Assembly (NCBI RefSeq): GCF_014332695.1
Contig: NZ_MBUA01000023.1
Coordinates: forward strand, 496,001-560,000
Source: Flavihumibacter stibioxidans
GTDB taxonomy: Bacteria; Bacteroidota; Bacteroidia; Chitinophagales; Chitinophagaceae
Reading direction: 5' to 3'
DNA length: 64,000 nucleotides
Position numbers and translations under genes: made by a program. Below the pieces are notes generated by a model. That model was given only the letters and a program-made list of their open reading frames with translations. It was not told where the DNA came from and searched no databases. Shown here piece by piece: positions 1-8,804 of this stretch (the stretch's first letter is position 1; the number at the start of each line of letters is the position of its first letter).

Positions 1-160
1 ATTTTAGGAAGTCGCGGCGCGGAGTCTTTGCATCAGACAAGCCCTGTGCATCAAAATTCTCAAAAGGCAGATCTTCCTTGAATTCATCCTGCGCGTTCTT
101 TTTAAAGGCGTCTGAGTTATTCAACTCACCGAAACTTTGCCAGTACTTTTTTTGCTCCAT
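1..160 (-). CDS. actB: ActB N-terminus, molybdopterin-oxidoreductase-like/Fe-S subunit of Alternative Complex III (partial)
   Basis: Only the first 53 codons are inside the window; the gene continues past base 1. The reading frame opens with MEQKKYWQSFGELNN and reaches a twin-arginine motif (TPRRDFLK) near residue 48. This is the usual start of the Bacteroidota ActB protein, where a conserved soluble extension precedes the Tat signal. ActB carries the Fe-S clusters of the quinol-oxidising Alternative Complex III. It follows actA by about 60 bases on the same strand, which supports an act operon. Start is the ATG at 158-160. A small CCCC-TTCA-GGGG hairpin lies in the gap to actA. Identification rests on the N-terminus and the neighbour only. 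Confidence 0.85.
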   Translation of the reverse strand, partial: MEQKKYWQSFGELNNSDAFKKNAQDEFKEDLPFENFDAQGLSDAKTPRRDFLK

Positions 161-223
161 ATACCCAAACCCCTGAAGGGGCTTTGATTTTTTGGTGATG
201 AAAAATGGTTTATTGCAATGCTA

Positions 224-1465
224 TTAATAGTGACACTTCTGACATTCTGTACCACCGATCCTTTCTACGGTTACACTGTCCAGGGTACCGTTTTTCAGGT
301 CGTTGTGGAACTTCTCGTAAATACTGTAGAATTTGTTGTCGGTAAACTGAACCTTGGTTTCGCGGTGACAGTTCACGCACCAACCCATGCTCAGGTCTGT
401 AAACTGGTACACTTCGCCCATGTTCTGAACCTCTCCATGACAGGTCTGACAAGCCACCTGGCCTGCTTTAACGTGCTGGGAGTGGTTGAAATAAACGTGA
501 TCAGGCAGATTGTGGATCTTAACCCACTCGATCGGCTTGGGCTCGTTTGCGTATTTTTTCTGGTCAGGATCCCAACCAGTGTAAGAGTAGAGTTTCTTGA
601 TTTCCTCAGTACCATTCACTTCGGTACCATCTTCACGGTATAACTTCTCACCGGCGTATTCGTTGATTGCCATGTGACAGTTCATACAGGTATTGAGGGA
701 TGGAATATTAGCGTGTTTGCCTTCCTGGGCACCGCCGTGACAGTACAGACAGTTGATCTGGTTGGTACCGGCATGCACCTTGTGAGAATAATAAATCGGC
801 TGCTCAGGCTGGTAGTCTTTGGAACGGCCCAAACCGATGGCACCCATAATAGTATAATACCCTCCTATGATAAATAAAATCACGGCAAACAAAGCGATAT
901 AGGCTTTGTTGCGGTAGAAAGGAACCGGCTCATAGGAGGGAACTCCCTCCTTTTCGTCACTCAGGCGCTTCAGGTTGGCATTCACCTGCATCAGCACCAG
1001 CACAATGATCGCCAGGATCAGGGTCAGGATACCAAAGAGGAGTGAGTTGTCAGCCTCCGGAGCAGCTGCACCGGCAGCATCAGTCTTTACTTCGGGCTTT
1101 TTGTTAGCCTCAGTACTGATGTAAGTCAGCATGGCTGCGATTTCCTCATCCGTCAGGTTGGGGAAAGCGTTCATCGGCGTTTTGTTCCACTGGTTGTAGA
1201 GATCAGTGAAATACTTATTACCAGAAGAAAGTACTGCCTGGTTATTACGGATCCACGCATACAACAGTTTCTTGTCAGTTACACGTTCTTCAATACCAGC
1301 CAGTGCCGGACCGGTCAGGTTCTTGGATACAGCATGACAGGAAGCACAGTTCTGCTGGAACAATGCTTTACCATCCTGGGCAAAAACCTGCTGGTCAAAA
1401 CAAACAACTGTGAGAAGTAGAAAACTGATTACTAATTTCTTCGCAATCGACCTATAATGAATCAT
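224..1465 (-). CDS. actA: ActA, hexaheme c-type cytochrome of Alternative Complex III
   Basis: 413-residue cytochrome c. A signal peptide (about 1-30, ending VFAQ) is followed by a monoheme domain with CASCH at 40-44. Two membrane segments follow (about 141-161 and 188-210). The C-terminal periplasmic part has five more CxxCH sites at about 239, 260, 339, 363 and 408, the last almost at the C-terminus. Six hemes in total. ActA is the multiheme subunit of ACIII, passing electrons from quinol oxidation by the ActB/ActC module to cytochrome c or an oxidase. Here a monoheme cytochrome domain is fused in front of the usual pentaheme ActA. Next gene on the strand is actB. A TATTTTTG element lies about 50 bases upstream of the start. 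Confidence 0.92.
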   Translation of the reverse strand: MIHYRSIAKKLVISFLLLTVVCFDQQVFAQDGKALFQQNCASCHAVSKNLTGPALAGIEERVTDKKLLYAWIRNNQAVLSSGNKYFTDLYNQWNKTPMNAFPNLTDEEIAAMLTYISTEANKKPEVKTDAAGAAAPEADNSLLFGILTLILAIIVLVLMQVNANLKRLSDEKEGVPSYEPVPFYRNKAYIALFAVILFIIGGYYTIMGAIGLGRSKDYQPEQPIYYSHKVHAGTNQINCLYCHGGAQEGKHANIPSLNTCMNCHMAINEYAGEKLYREDGTEVNGTEEIKKLYSYTGWDPDQKKYANEPKPIEWVKIHNLPDHVYFNHSQHVKAGQVACQTCHGEVQNMGEVYQFTDLSMGWCVNCHRETKVQFTDNKFYSIYEKFHNDLKNGTLDSVTVERIGGTECQKCHY

Positions 1466-1511
1466 AAGCTGGAAATGTCGTTGGTAATGTTAAAATGCCT
1501 CAATTCGCTGG

Positions 1512-1545
1512 CAAAAATATGACACGTTATTGACAATCTATCAAC
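1512..1545 (-). promoter_or_regulatory. Putative Bacteroidota sigma-A promoter for act operon
   Basis: On the minus strand TATTTTTG (1519-1512) matches the Bacteroidota -7 element TAnnTTTG. A TTG triplet about 22 bases further upstream could be the -33 element. This would give a leader of about 40 bases before actA. Pattern match only. Confidence 0.4.
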
Positions 1546-1667
1546 ATGGTCATTTTTTTTTTAGCCGCGCAGGGCTTGCATTTCAGCGAATTGTGCAAAC
1601 TTATAGATAGCACTTTTATACAATTCGTAAACGATTTTTGTTAAAACAATTCTGCTTAGTTTGCGGC

Positions 1668-2573
1668 ATGTTTGAGAAACTACGGCATAAATGGAAGGTG
1701 GACAGCACCCAGCTTTTCCTGGTCATTACCACTTTCGCGGTAGGCGGTAGCCTTACGGGGATAGCTGCCCGAAAACTCATGACTTTACTACCCGTTCAAC
1801 AGGCTGTCCTCTGGACCATATTATATATCATCATAATGACCCTGACCTGGCCGGTAATGGTACTGGTGGTGAGTATCCCCCTCGGTCAGTTCCCGTTCTT
1901 TAAGAATTATCTCGCCCGCATCGCCTCCCGGATTTCCGGATCACCCCACAAAACCGAAAACGTCAATCCTCATAAAGTTATGCCCCAGAATATGAATATC
2001 GCCATTTTCGCCTCGGGCGCGGGTTCAAATGCCCGGAAAATAATCGAGCACTTCAGCAGTCATCCGCAAATAAAAATTGCCCTGGTGGTCTGCAATAAAC
2101 CAGGCGCCGGTGTGCTGGATATTGCCGCCGAACATGGCATCCCCACCCTGCTCATCGAAAAAGAACAGTTTTTCCGCGGCGATACCTATCTGCCTCAACT
2201 GAAGGATAAAGGCATCGGTTTTATCGTGCTGGCCGGCTTTCTCTGGAAGATTCCCGCCGCCCTGATAGCAGCCTTTCCTCACCATATTATTAATATACAT
2301 CCGGCACTGCTTCCCAAATATGGTGGGAAGGGTATGTATGGCTCCTATGTACACGAAGCCGTCATTGCTGCCGGGGAAAAGGAAAGTGGCATCACCATTC
2401 ATTATGTAGATGAACAGTACGACCATGGCGGCACCATCTTCCAGGCTACCTGCCCAGTGGAGCCCGGCGATACCCCGGCCAGCCTGGCCCAACGGATCCA
2501 TTCGCTCGAGCATGCCCATTACCCGGCCGTGATTGAACAGACAATTCTTTCGCAACTCGTTAAAAATCATTAA
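1668..2573 (+). CDS. purN: DUF6787-like membrane domain fused to phosphoribosylglycinamide formyltransferase (PurN)
   Basis: One uninterrupted 301-codon frame. Residues 1 to about 95 are a small membrane domain with hydrophobic segments at about 14-33 and 47-70, resembling the Bacteroidota DUF6787 family. From residue 109 (MNIAIFASGAGSN) it is a complete GAR transformylase, which moves a formyl group from 10-formyl-THF to GAR in purine synthesis. The catalytic Asn209, His211 (INIHPALLPKYGG) and Asp252 (EQYDHGG) are present. Start chosen at ATG 1668, where the DUF domain begins; a TTG lies further upstream at 1638. In-frame ATGs at 1980 and 1992 could start PurN separately, so the two domains may be made as one protein or two. 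PurN identity is firm; the DUF assignment is from memory of the family. Confidence 0.87.
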   Translation: MFEKLRHKWKVDSTQLFLVITTFAVGGSLTGIAARKLMTLLPVQQAVLWTILYIIIMTLTWPVMVLVVSIPLGQFPFFKNYLARIASRISGSPHKTENVNPHKVMPQNMNIAIFASGAGSNARKIIEHFSSHPQIKIALVVCNKPGAGVLDIAAEHGIPTLLIEKEQFFRGDTYLPQLKDKGIGFIVLAGFLWKIPAALIAAFPHHIINIHPALLPKYGGKGMYGSYVHEAVIAAGEKESGITIHYVDEQYDHGGTIFQATCPVEPGDTPASLAQRIHSLEHAHYPAVIEQTILSQLVKNH

Positions 2574-2619
2574 CGCTGCTCGTTCTGACACATTTTGGTT
2601 GTACTCTTGTAAACCTTTC

Positions 2620-3396
2620 ATGAAACCGTATTTACGCATACCCCTGCTCCTGGTTTTCCTTGCCTTCACCCAGCCCATACTGGCGCAGGTACGGATCAGT
2701 GGCACCGTATTCGAAATGAATAAAACCTTTCCGCTGGCTTCCGTGAGTGTCCTGACCAACACGGGCAGGGGTACCCTCACCGACTCAAACGGACATTACA
2801 GCATTGTGGTGGCGGAAGACGACTCGATCTATTTTTCCTACCTGGGCCGCCCCACACCCAGGTATGCCGTCAGCAGCATCAATGCACTGAACCAGTTCGA
2901 CATCGCCCTCCACGTAAATGTTACCACCCTCAGGGAGGTACGGGTGATGCCCCGTGATTACCGCTTCGATTCCGTGCAAAACAGGCAGGACTATGCGAAG
3001 GCCTTTGACTTTAAAAAACCGGGGATCGGATTATCATCTGCATCACCCGCTTCGGGTAATTTCGGGGTGGGACTTGACCTCGACCAACTGATCAATGTTT
3101 TCCGCTTCCGGCGAAACCGGAGCATGGCAGCCTTCCAGGACAGGCTGGTACAGGAAGAACAGGATAAATATGTGGCTTACCGGTTCTCCAGGGCCAAAAT
3201 CATCAAGATCACTGGAATTACCGGAGCTGACCTCGATACTTTTATCAGGTACTATTCGCCCCCCTATGAAGCAGTGACCGTAGCTTCCGAATACGAGCTG
3301 CTCGAATACATGAAAAAAGCCGGCGAACAATATAAACGCATCCGCGCCATGGGTGGAAAAATCTCAGGCAGAAAAGAAGAATGGCTCGACTGGTAA
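2620..3396 (+). CDS. Carboxypeptidase-regulatory-like domain protein, exported
   Basis: 258 residues with a signal peptide ending near ILAQ (about residue 23). Residues 24-115 form a carboxypeptidase-regulatory/CNA-B-like beta domain (RISGTVFEMNKTFPLASVSV... TLTDSNGHYSI), the type also found at the N-terminus of SusC proteins. The rest is charged and without a recognised domain. Standalone versions of this domain are common in Bacteroidota with unknown function. It follows purN by 46 bases. Start is ATG 2620; the open frame extends upstream into purN, but the signal peptide marks the true start. Confidence 0.8.
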   Translation: MKPYLRIPLLLVFLAFTQPILAQVRISGTVFEMNKTFPLASVSVLTNTGRGTLTDSNGHYSIVVAEDDSIYFSYLGRPTPRYAVSSINALNQFDIALHVNVTTLREVRVMPRDYRFDSVQNRQDYAKAFDFKKPGIGLSSASPASGNFGVGLDLDQLINVFRFRRNRSMAAFQDRLVQEEQDKYVAYRFSRAKIIKITGITGADLDTFIRYYSPPYEAVTVASEYELLEYMKKAGEQYKRIRAMGGKISGRKEEWLDW

Positions 3397-3400
3397 AACA

Positions 3401-3442
3401 GCTTTCACCCGACGGGTGGGACTTCACCCGACGGGTGAAAGC
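3401..3442. repeat. Family A intergenic hairpin repeat, copy 1
   Basis: Two CACCCGACGGGTG units, each nearly self-complementary, lie within longer arms (GCTTTCACCCG and CGGGTGAAAGC) so that the whole can fold as one hairpin. It lies between two tandem plus-strand genes. The same unit recurs at 22855, 25866, 25962 and 41435. Confidence 0.85.
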
Positions 3443-3519
3443 CCCCACTTGATAAATATCACCCCCTGATTTGACATCACTTATGGCTTTTTTGCCGGAA
3501 TTGTTGGACTTTACAGGTA

Positions 3520-4293
3520 ATGAACCGAATCACCCATATATGGTCATCCGGCCTGATGGCGGCCTTCCTCCTAAGCCTCGCTGCACCATTGGTGGCACAA
3601 CCCGTGGAGTCTGCAAAAGAAATCGTCCGTAAAGCTGACCTGCACGTTCGGGGCAATACCTCACAGGCTACTATCATCTTCCGGATTGTAAGGCCCACCT
3701 GGAGCCGCGACATGACCACAAAAACCTGGTCCAAAGGCAATAAACTGGCCATGATCCGTATCGAAGCACCCGTAAAAGACCGCGGTACGGTTTACCTCAA
3801 AAGAGAAAAGGAAGTGTGGAACTGGATCCCCTCCATTGAACGTAATATCAAACTGCCTCCAAGCATGATGAGCCAGAGCTGGATGGGTACCGACTTTACC
3901 AATGATGACCTGGTGAAAGAATTTTCCATCCTGGAAGATTATGACCATACCCTGGTTGGGGAAGAAAAAATCGGCGATCGAATCTGCCACATCGTTGAAC
4001 TCATCCCTAAACCTTCCGCCGCAGTAGTCTGGGGCAAGGTCCGGATTTGGATCGATAAAAAAGACTACCTGCAACTTAAAGGCGAATACTTTGACGAAAG
4101 CGGGAAACTGGTGAACCGCATGGTCACCAATGATATCAGGATGCTGGGTGGCAGACTCCTGCCGGCATACATGGAAATGCTGCCGATTAATAAACCCGGA
4201 CAAAAAACCGTACTTATTTACAAGGAGATCCAATTCGACAAACCGATACCCGATCATTTTTTCACCGTTGAAAACATGAAAAAAATACAATGA
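3520..4293 (+). CDS. Outer membrane lipoprotein-sorting protein (LolA-like)
   Basis: 257 residues with a signal peptide ending at VAQP (about residue 27). It matches the outer-membrane lipoprotein-sorting family (LolA/LolB-fold, PF17131 type): KGNKLAMIRIEAPVKDRG, then VWNWIPSIERNIKLPPSMM and SWMGTDFTNDDLVKE are hallmark stretches. Members are periplasmic half-barrels thought to bind lipid or lipoprotein acyl chains. The stop overlaps the start of the downstream permease (ATGA at 4290-4293), so it is the first gene of a transport operon with two permeases, an ATPase and a barrel. The cargo is unknown. Confidence 0.88.
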   Translation: MNRITHIWSSGLMAAFLLSLAAPLVAQPVESAKEIVRKADLHVRGNTSQATIIFRIVRPTWSRDMTTKTWSKGNKLAMIRIEAPVKDRGTVYLKREKEVWNWIPSIERNIKLPPSMMSQSWMGTDFTNDDLVKEFSILEDYDHTLVGEEKIGDRICHIVELIPKPSAAVVWGKVRIWIDKKDYLQLKGEYFDESGKLVNRMVTNDIRMLGGRLLPAYMEMLPINKPGQKTVLIYKEIQFDKPIPDHFFTVENMKKIQ

Positions 4294-5510
4294 TCTACCT
4301 GCGCATGGCATGGCGGAATATCTGGCGCAACGCCAGGCGGACCTGGATCACGGTGGCCTCCATCTTCTTCGCCGTAATCCTGGCCACCCTCATGTTTTCG
4401 CTGCTGGAAGGTGTGTATGTAAACATGATCCGGAACGTGGTAAGCTTCTCAACAGGTTACCTCCAGGTTCATGAAAAAGGTTATTGGGAGGATAAAAGTA
4501 TTGAACATGTTTTCACCGCAGATTCAGCCAGCGCCAGGTTAATCGAAAATACGGATGGTATAACGGCGATGGTTCCACGAATAGAAAATTTTGCACTGGC
4601 TTCAACAGGAAACCAGACATCGGGCGCCATGGTCCTGGGCATAGACCCGGAAAAGGAAAATACTGTCACCGGCCTCAAATCAAAACTTTCTGAAGGGAAC
4701 TACCTCGGCAATAACAGCAGGGGCGCCATGATAGGAAGTGGCCTGGCGCGCAAACTTCGGTTATCCGTTGGCGATACCATGATCCTTCTCAGCCAGGGAT
4801 ATCATGCCGGCAGCGCTAACGGATTGTTCCGGGTGGATGGCATTCTTAAAATGAACTCCCCGGACCTCGATAAGGTGATGGTCTACCTCAGCCTTCCCAG
4901 GGCTTCGGAACTTTTTGGACTCGAAAACCAGTACAGCTCATGGGCCCTGATGATCAGGGATGATGAAAACATGGAAGCCGTGAAACTTGCCCTGCAACAG
5001 CGCATAGACAGCACCAGGTTTGAAGTGATGGACTGGAAGGGCATGATGCCGGAACTGGACCAGATGATAGAGGCTGATAGTACCGGCCACAGAATCACCA
5101 TTTATATATTATACATGGTAATCAGTTTTGGTATCTTCAGCACCATCCTGATGATGCTGGCAGAAAGAAAACATGAATTCGGCATTATGCTGGCCATCGG
5201 CATGAAAAAGCACCAGCTGGCTTTTATCGTTTTCCTGGAAACGGTTATCATCAGTTTCCTGGGAGTGCTGGTCGGAACGGCCGGTGCACTTCCCGTAATC
5301 CATTATCTTTCCAGAAATCCAATCCAGCTGCAGGGGGATTTAAAAGTGGCGTATGAAAGTTATGGTTTTGAACCAATCATGCCGGTATCCACCGCACCGG
5401 AAGTATTTATCACCCAGTCGAAGGTAGTGCTGATCATAACCATGCTGGTGGCCATATACCCGATTATACAACTGCTTCGAATGAGGCTGATGACAGCCCT
5501 TAGAAGCTGA
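4290..5510 (+). CDS. ABC transporter permease, MacB/LolC/FtsX type (first)
   Basis: 406 residues. Opening MAWRNIWRNARRTWITVAS is typical of MacB/LolCE permeases. One N-terminal membrane segment (about 17-37) is followed by a periplasmic domain of about 230 residues, then three more segments near residues 270-293, 308-335 and 373-395, giving the 4-TM FtsX layout. It overlaps the LolA-like gene by four bases and is followed 10 bases later by a second, related permease; the two probably form a heterodimer driven by the ATPase at 6742. These transporters move lipoproteins or other amphipathic molecules out of the outer leaflet of the inner membrane. Confidence 0.9.
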   Translation: MIYLRMAWRNIWRNARRTWITVASIFFAVILATLMFSLLEGVYVNMIRNVVSFSTGYLQVHEKGYWEDKSIEHVFTADSASARLIENTDGITAMVPRIENFALASTGNQTSGAMVLGIDPEKENTVTGLKSKLSEGNYLGNNSRGAMIGSGLARKLRLSVGDTMILLSQGYHAGSANGLFRVDGILKMNSPDLDKVMVYLSLPRASELFGLENQYSSWALMIRDDENMEAVKLALQQRIDSTRFEVMDWKGMMPELDQMIEADSTGHRITIYILYMVISFGIFSTILMMLAERKHEFGIMLAIGMKKHQLAFIVFLETVIISFLGVLVGTAGALPVIHYLSRNPIQLQGDLKVAYESYGFEPIMPVSTAPEVFITQSKVVLIITMLVAIYPIIQLLRMRLMTALRS

Positions 5511-5520
5511 AACACTTAAT

Positions 5521-6738
5521 ATGTTATTTGTCATAGCCTGGAGAAATATCTGGCGCAATAAAACCCGCAGTGCAGTGATCATCGTATCAGTGCTGCTCGG
5601 GCTTTGGGCAGGTATTTTTATAATTGCCTTTTTCATGGGCATGACTAATGAACAGATCGATACTGCCATTGCCCAACAGTTTTCCCACATGCAGGTACAC
5701 CATCCCAAATTCAGGGAACTGGATGAAGCCGTTTATACCATCGAAAACAGGGAGAAGGTGGTGGAGCTGGTAAAGAAAGAACCCGGTATCATTGCCTCGA
5801 GCGAGCGCATAGTCATTACCGCCATGGCAGCCTCGGCATATTCCTCATCAGGAATCTCTTTACTGGGAGTGGACCCTGAAAAGGAAGCTGCCGTCACCGG
5901 CCTTTCCGGAAGGATCGACCAGGGAAAATACCTGGAAGAAAATGGCCGTAACCAGCTGCTGATCGGAAAAAAATTACTCGAAAAGCTTAAGCTCGATTCA
6001 AATAGCAAAGTGATACTTACATTCCAGGATGCTTCCGGTGAGCTCACTTCTGCGGCTTTCCGGATAACAGGAGTGTTCACGGCTGCCAGCACCTTCACCG
6101 AAGAGAACATGGTTTATATTAACCGAAGGGAACTTGATTCCCTGGCCGGCTTTCGGGGTGGCATACACGAACTTGCCATCCTCCTGCAGTCCAACGACCA
6201 GTTGGAAAACACAGCAGCAGCCCTCAGGCAAAAGATTCCCGGCGGAGCCAGGCTTGAAACCTGGAAACAACTGTCGCCCGATCTCAGGCTGATGATCGAC
6301 TCCTTTGAGCAGTATATGTACATCATTATCGGCATCTTACTGATTGCCCTCGCCTTTGGGATTGTCAATACGATGCTGATGTCAGTCCTCGAACGGCAAA
6401 AAGAACTGGGAGTACTGATGGCAGTGGGTTTGAATAAAAGCAAACTGTTCAGCATGATTCTCCTCGAAACTATCGGCATAACTTTTCTGGGCTGCCTGGC
6501 CGGACTGCCACTGGCATGGCTGACAGTGATGATCACCAATCATACCGGCATCAACCTCTCCCAGTTCAGTGAAGGTCTTGCCATGTATGGTTTTGGTAAT
6601 ATTATTTATCCGGATCTGGAATCATCCTATTACTGGAAAGTAGCAGGGATGTCAATTTCAGCGGCAATACTGGCAGCCATTTACCCGGCTTATAAAGCAT
6701 TGCAACTGCAGCCGGCTGTTGCGATCCGAAAAATCTGA
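5521..6738 (+). CDS. ABC transporter permease, MacB/LolE/FtsX type (second)
   Basis: 405 residues, a diverged relative of the preceding permease (IAWRNIWRNKTRSAVIIVS at the start; VDPEKEAAVTGLSGR parallels IDPEKENTVTGLKSK). It has the same layout: an N-terminal membrane segment, a large periplasmic domain and three C-terminal segments, including IIIGILLIALAFGIVNTMLM. The motif ERQKELGVLMAVGLNKSKL is the usual coupling region next to the ATPase. It is separated by 10 bases from the first permease and by 3 bases from the ATPase gene. Likely one half of a LolCE-like heterodimer. Confidence 0.9.
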   Translation: MLFVIAWRNIWRNKTRSAVIIVSVLLGLWAGIFIIAFFMGMTNEQIDTAIAQQFSHMQVHHPKFRELDEAVYTIENREKVVELVKKEPGIIASSERIVITAMAASAYSSSGISLLGVDPEKEAAVTGLSGRIDQGKYLEENGRNQLLIGKKLLEKLKLDSNSKVILTFQDASGELTSAAFRITGVFTAASTFTEENMVYINRRELDSLAGFRGGIHELAILLQSNDQLENTAAALRQKIPGGARLETWKQLSPDLRLMIDSFEQYMYIIIGILLIALAFGIVNTMLMSVLERQKELGVLMAVGLNKSKLFSMILLETIGITFLGCLAGLPLAWLTVMITNHTGINLSQFSEGLAMYGFGNIIYPDLESSYYWKVAGMSISAAILAAIYPAYKALQLQPAVAIRKI

Positions 6739-6741
6739 CAC

Positions 6742-7452
6742 ATGGAAAAAGCAGTTATTGATGCCCACAATATTTCAAAGGTCTATGACGAAGGCCCCGT
6801 TCCGGTTAACGCTGTACGCGATGTTCACCTGCATATCAACAGAGGTGAATTCGTGGCGCTGGTCGGACCTTCCGGTTCCGGTAAAACCACCCTGCTGAAT
6901 ATAATTGGCGGGCTCGATAAACCTACCACCGGACAGGTAATCATTAATGGTGTCAACATCACCGGGCTGAGTGCCAACGCACTGATCGACTTCCGCCTGA
7001 AAAATATCGGCTTCGTTTTCCAGTCATTCAACCTGATACCCGTACTTACGGCAAAGGAAAACATAGAGTTCATCATGCTCTTGCAAAAGATCCCCAAAAA
7101 CCAGCGACAGGAAAGAGTACAGAAACTTCTGGAAGAAGTCGGAATGCCTGACAAAGGGGATGCCAGACCAGGGGAACTGAGTGGCGGACAACAGCAACGC
7201 GTAGCCGTAGCAAGAGCCCTCGCATCCAAACCCCAGTTTGTGCTGGCCGACGAACCAACCGCAAACCTCGATTCAACCGCTGCCTCCAACCTGCTCGATA
7301 TCATGGAAAAACTGAACAGGGAAGAAGATATGACCTTTATCTTTTCCACCCACGACCAGCGGGTAATCAAAAGAGCGAGACGTGTGGTAACCCTGGTGGA
7401 CGGGAAGATTGCTTCTGATACAAAACAAACTCCACTGGTTCACGATGAATAA
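6742..7452 (+). CDS. ABC transporter ATP-binding protein, LolD/MacB type
   Basis: 236 residues with all ABC motifs: Walker A GPSGSGKTT (42-50), Q-loop around 94, signature LSGGQ (146-150), Walker B FVLADE (166-171) and the switch His204. GPSGSGKTTLLNIIGGLD and ELSGGQQQRVAVARALA place it in the LolD/MacB group. It powers the two permeases just upstream. Its end overlaps the start of the barrel gene by eight bases, so the whole set is very likely one transcript. Confidence 0.93.
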   Translation: MEKAVIDAHNISKVYDEGPVPVNAVRDVHLHINRGEFVALVGPSGSGKTTLLNIIGGLDKPTTGQVIINGVNITGLSANALIDFRLKNIGFVFQSFNLIPVLTAKENIEFIMLLQKIPKNQRQERVQKLLEEVGMPDKGDARPGELSGGQQQRVAVARALASKPQFVLADEPTANLDSTAASNLLDIMEKLNREEDMTFIFSTHDQRVIKRARRVVTLVDGKIASDTKQTPLVHDE

Positions 7453-8749
7453 ACCAGGGATGATAGCAACCCTGCTGTTTGCCATCCTGTCCTGTTTATA
7501 TTCCCTGGCAAAAGAACCGGTCCGGACGATCGGTCCCACATCCCTGCGGCCAGCAAACCCAGAAACAATCCCGCTCCCCTGGCCACCAAACCGGTTTTCT
7601 GCAGACACGATTCCCAGCCCGCCGGATTTACTCTCCCCTGATCAGGAAAATGAAAAAATTAAAACTTCGGCTACCCTGCATGGTTATATCAAGAACATGC
7701 CATCCCTTTCATTCGGCAACCGCATCGATTCGGCAGAATTCCTGAACCTGTTCCACAACCGCATCAATTTCAAACTTCAATTTCCCCGGCAACTCAGTTT
7801 TAAAATGGAAATGCGCAACCGGGTTTTTGCCGGCAGCCAGGTGAGGAAGTCCCCGGGACTTGCCACCAGTCTCAAACAGGATGATGGATTCATGGACCTC
7901 GCCTGGGTACCTGCCAGCTCATCCTCCATGGCCTGGCAAACCAATATCGACCGGCTCTCACTCAACTGGTACAATGAGAAATGGGATCTCACCATCGGAC
8001 GCCAGCGGATCAACTGGGGTATCCACAATACCTGGAACCCGAACGATCTTTTCAACACATTTAATTTCCTGGACTTCGATTACGAAGAAAGACCCGGCAG
8101 TGATGCGGTACGTATTCAGTACAGTCCCAAACCCATGCAAACCATCGAAGCCGCCTGGAAGGTCGGCCGGAATGGCAAAGACCATGTGGCCGCCATGCTC
8201 TACCGCTTCAATAAAAAAGGCTACGACTGGCAATTGATCGGTGCACGGTATATCAACGACTGGGTTGCAGGCATCGGCTGGGCCGGAGGTATAAGGGATT
8301 TTGGGTTCAAGGGTGAAGCCAGTTATTTCCACCCCTCAAAAAATTTCAGCGATACGGCAGGCACCCTCAGTTTTTCAACCGGACTGGATATCAGTCTGGA
8401 TAAAGAATGGTACCTGTCTGCCTCCTACCTCCTGAATAGTTCGGGAAACAACAAGGCAGGATTCCTGGGTTCCGGATTTGTTTACAGTCCGACAGCCAGG
8501 ACCCTCCTCCCCTTGAGACATAGCTTTTTTTTCCAGGGCATGAAAGCCTTCACACCCATCCTGTCGGCCAATGCAGGCATCATGTATGCACCGGGCGGAG
8601 CCAATGTCCTGCTGTTTTTCCCATCGCTGCAATATTCACTCGCGGAAAACTGGGAGCTGGCTTTTTTCAGCCAGCATTTCTTTGGTGATCTTGATGGCTA
8701 TAAGGCACTTGGCCACAACATTTACCTGCGGGTCAAATGGAACTTTTGA
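7445..8749 (+). CDS. Outer-membrane beta-barrel protein of the LolCDE-like operon
   Basis: 434 residues starting at ATG 7445, which overlaps the ATPase gene by eight bases. A signal peptide (about 1-22) is followed by a proline-rich stretch, then many alternating amphipathic strands (INFKLQFPRQLSFKMEMRN, WDLTIGRQRINWG, GDLDGYKALGHNIYLRVKWNF), ending in a terminal aromatic (F), as in outer membrane barrels. I cannot name the family. The motif IGRQRINWGIHNTWNPNDLFN is like that of DUF1302-type porins. Its place at the end of an operon with a LolA-like protein and an ABC exporter suggests the outer membrane end of an envelope lipid pathway; that role is inference. Confidence 0.8.
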   Translation: MNKPGMIATLLFAILSCLYSLAKEPVRTIGPTSLRPANPETIPLPWPPNRFSADTIPSPPDLLSPDQENEKIKTSATLHGYIKNMPSLSFGNRIDSAEFLNLFHNRINFKLQFPRQLSFKMEMRNRVFAGSQVRKSPGLATSLKQDDGFMDLAWVPASSSSMAWQTNIDRLSLNWYNEKWDLTIGRQRINWGIHNTWNPNDLFNTFNFLDFDYEERPGSDAVRIQYSPKPMQTIEAAWKVGRNGKDHVAAMLYRFNKKGYDWQLIGARYINDWVAGIGWAGGIRDFGFKGEASYFHPSKNFSDTAGTLSFSTGLDISLDKEWYLSASYLLNSSGNNKAGFLGSGFVYSPTARTLLPLRHSFFFQGMKAFTPILSANAGIMYAPGGANVLLFFPSLQYSLAENWELAFFSQHFFGDLDGYKALGHNIYLRVKWNF

Positions 8750-8804
8750 GACAGGCCGATTATCCATAATTTTATCAGCCCAAACCCAACTACAAACAAA
8801 TTAT

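Noticed and set aside
2025-2780. 251-codon minus-strand frame
   Set aside because: Antisense to purN and the next gene; no recognisable protein.
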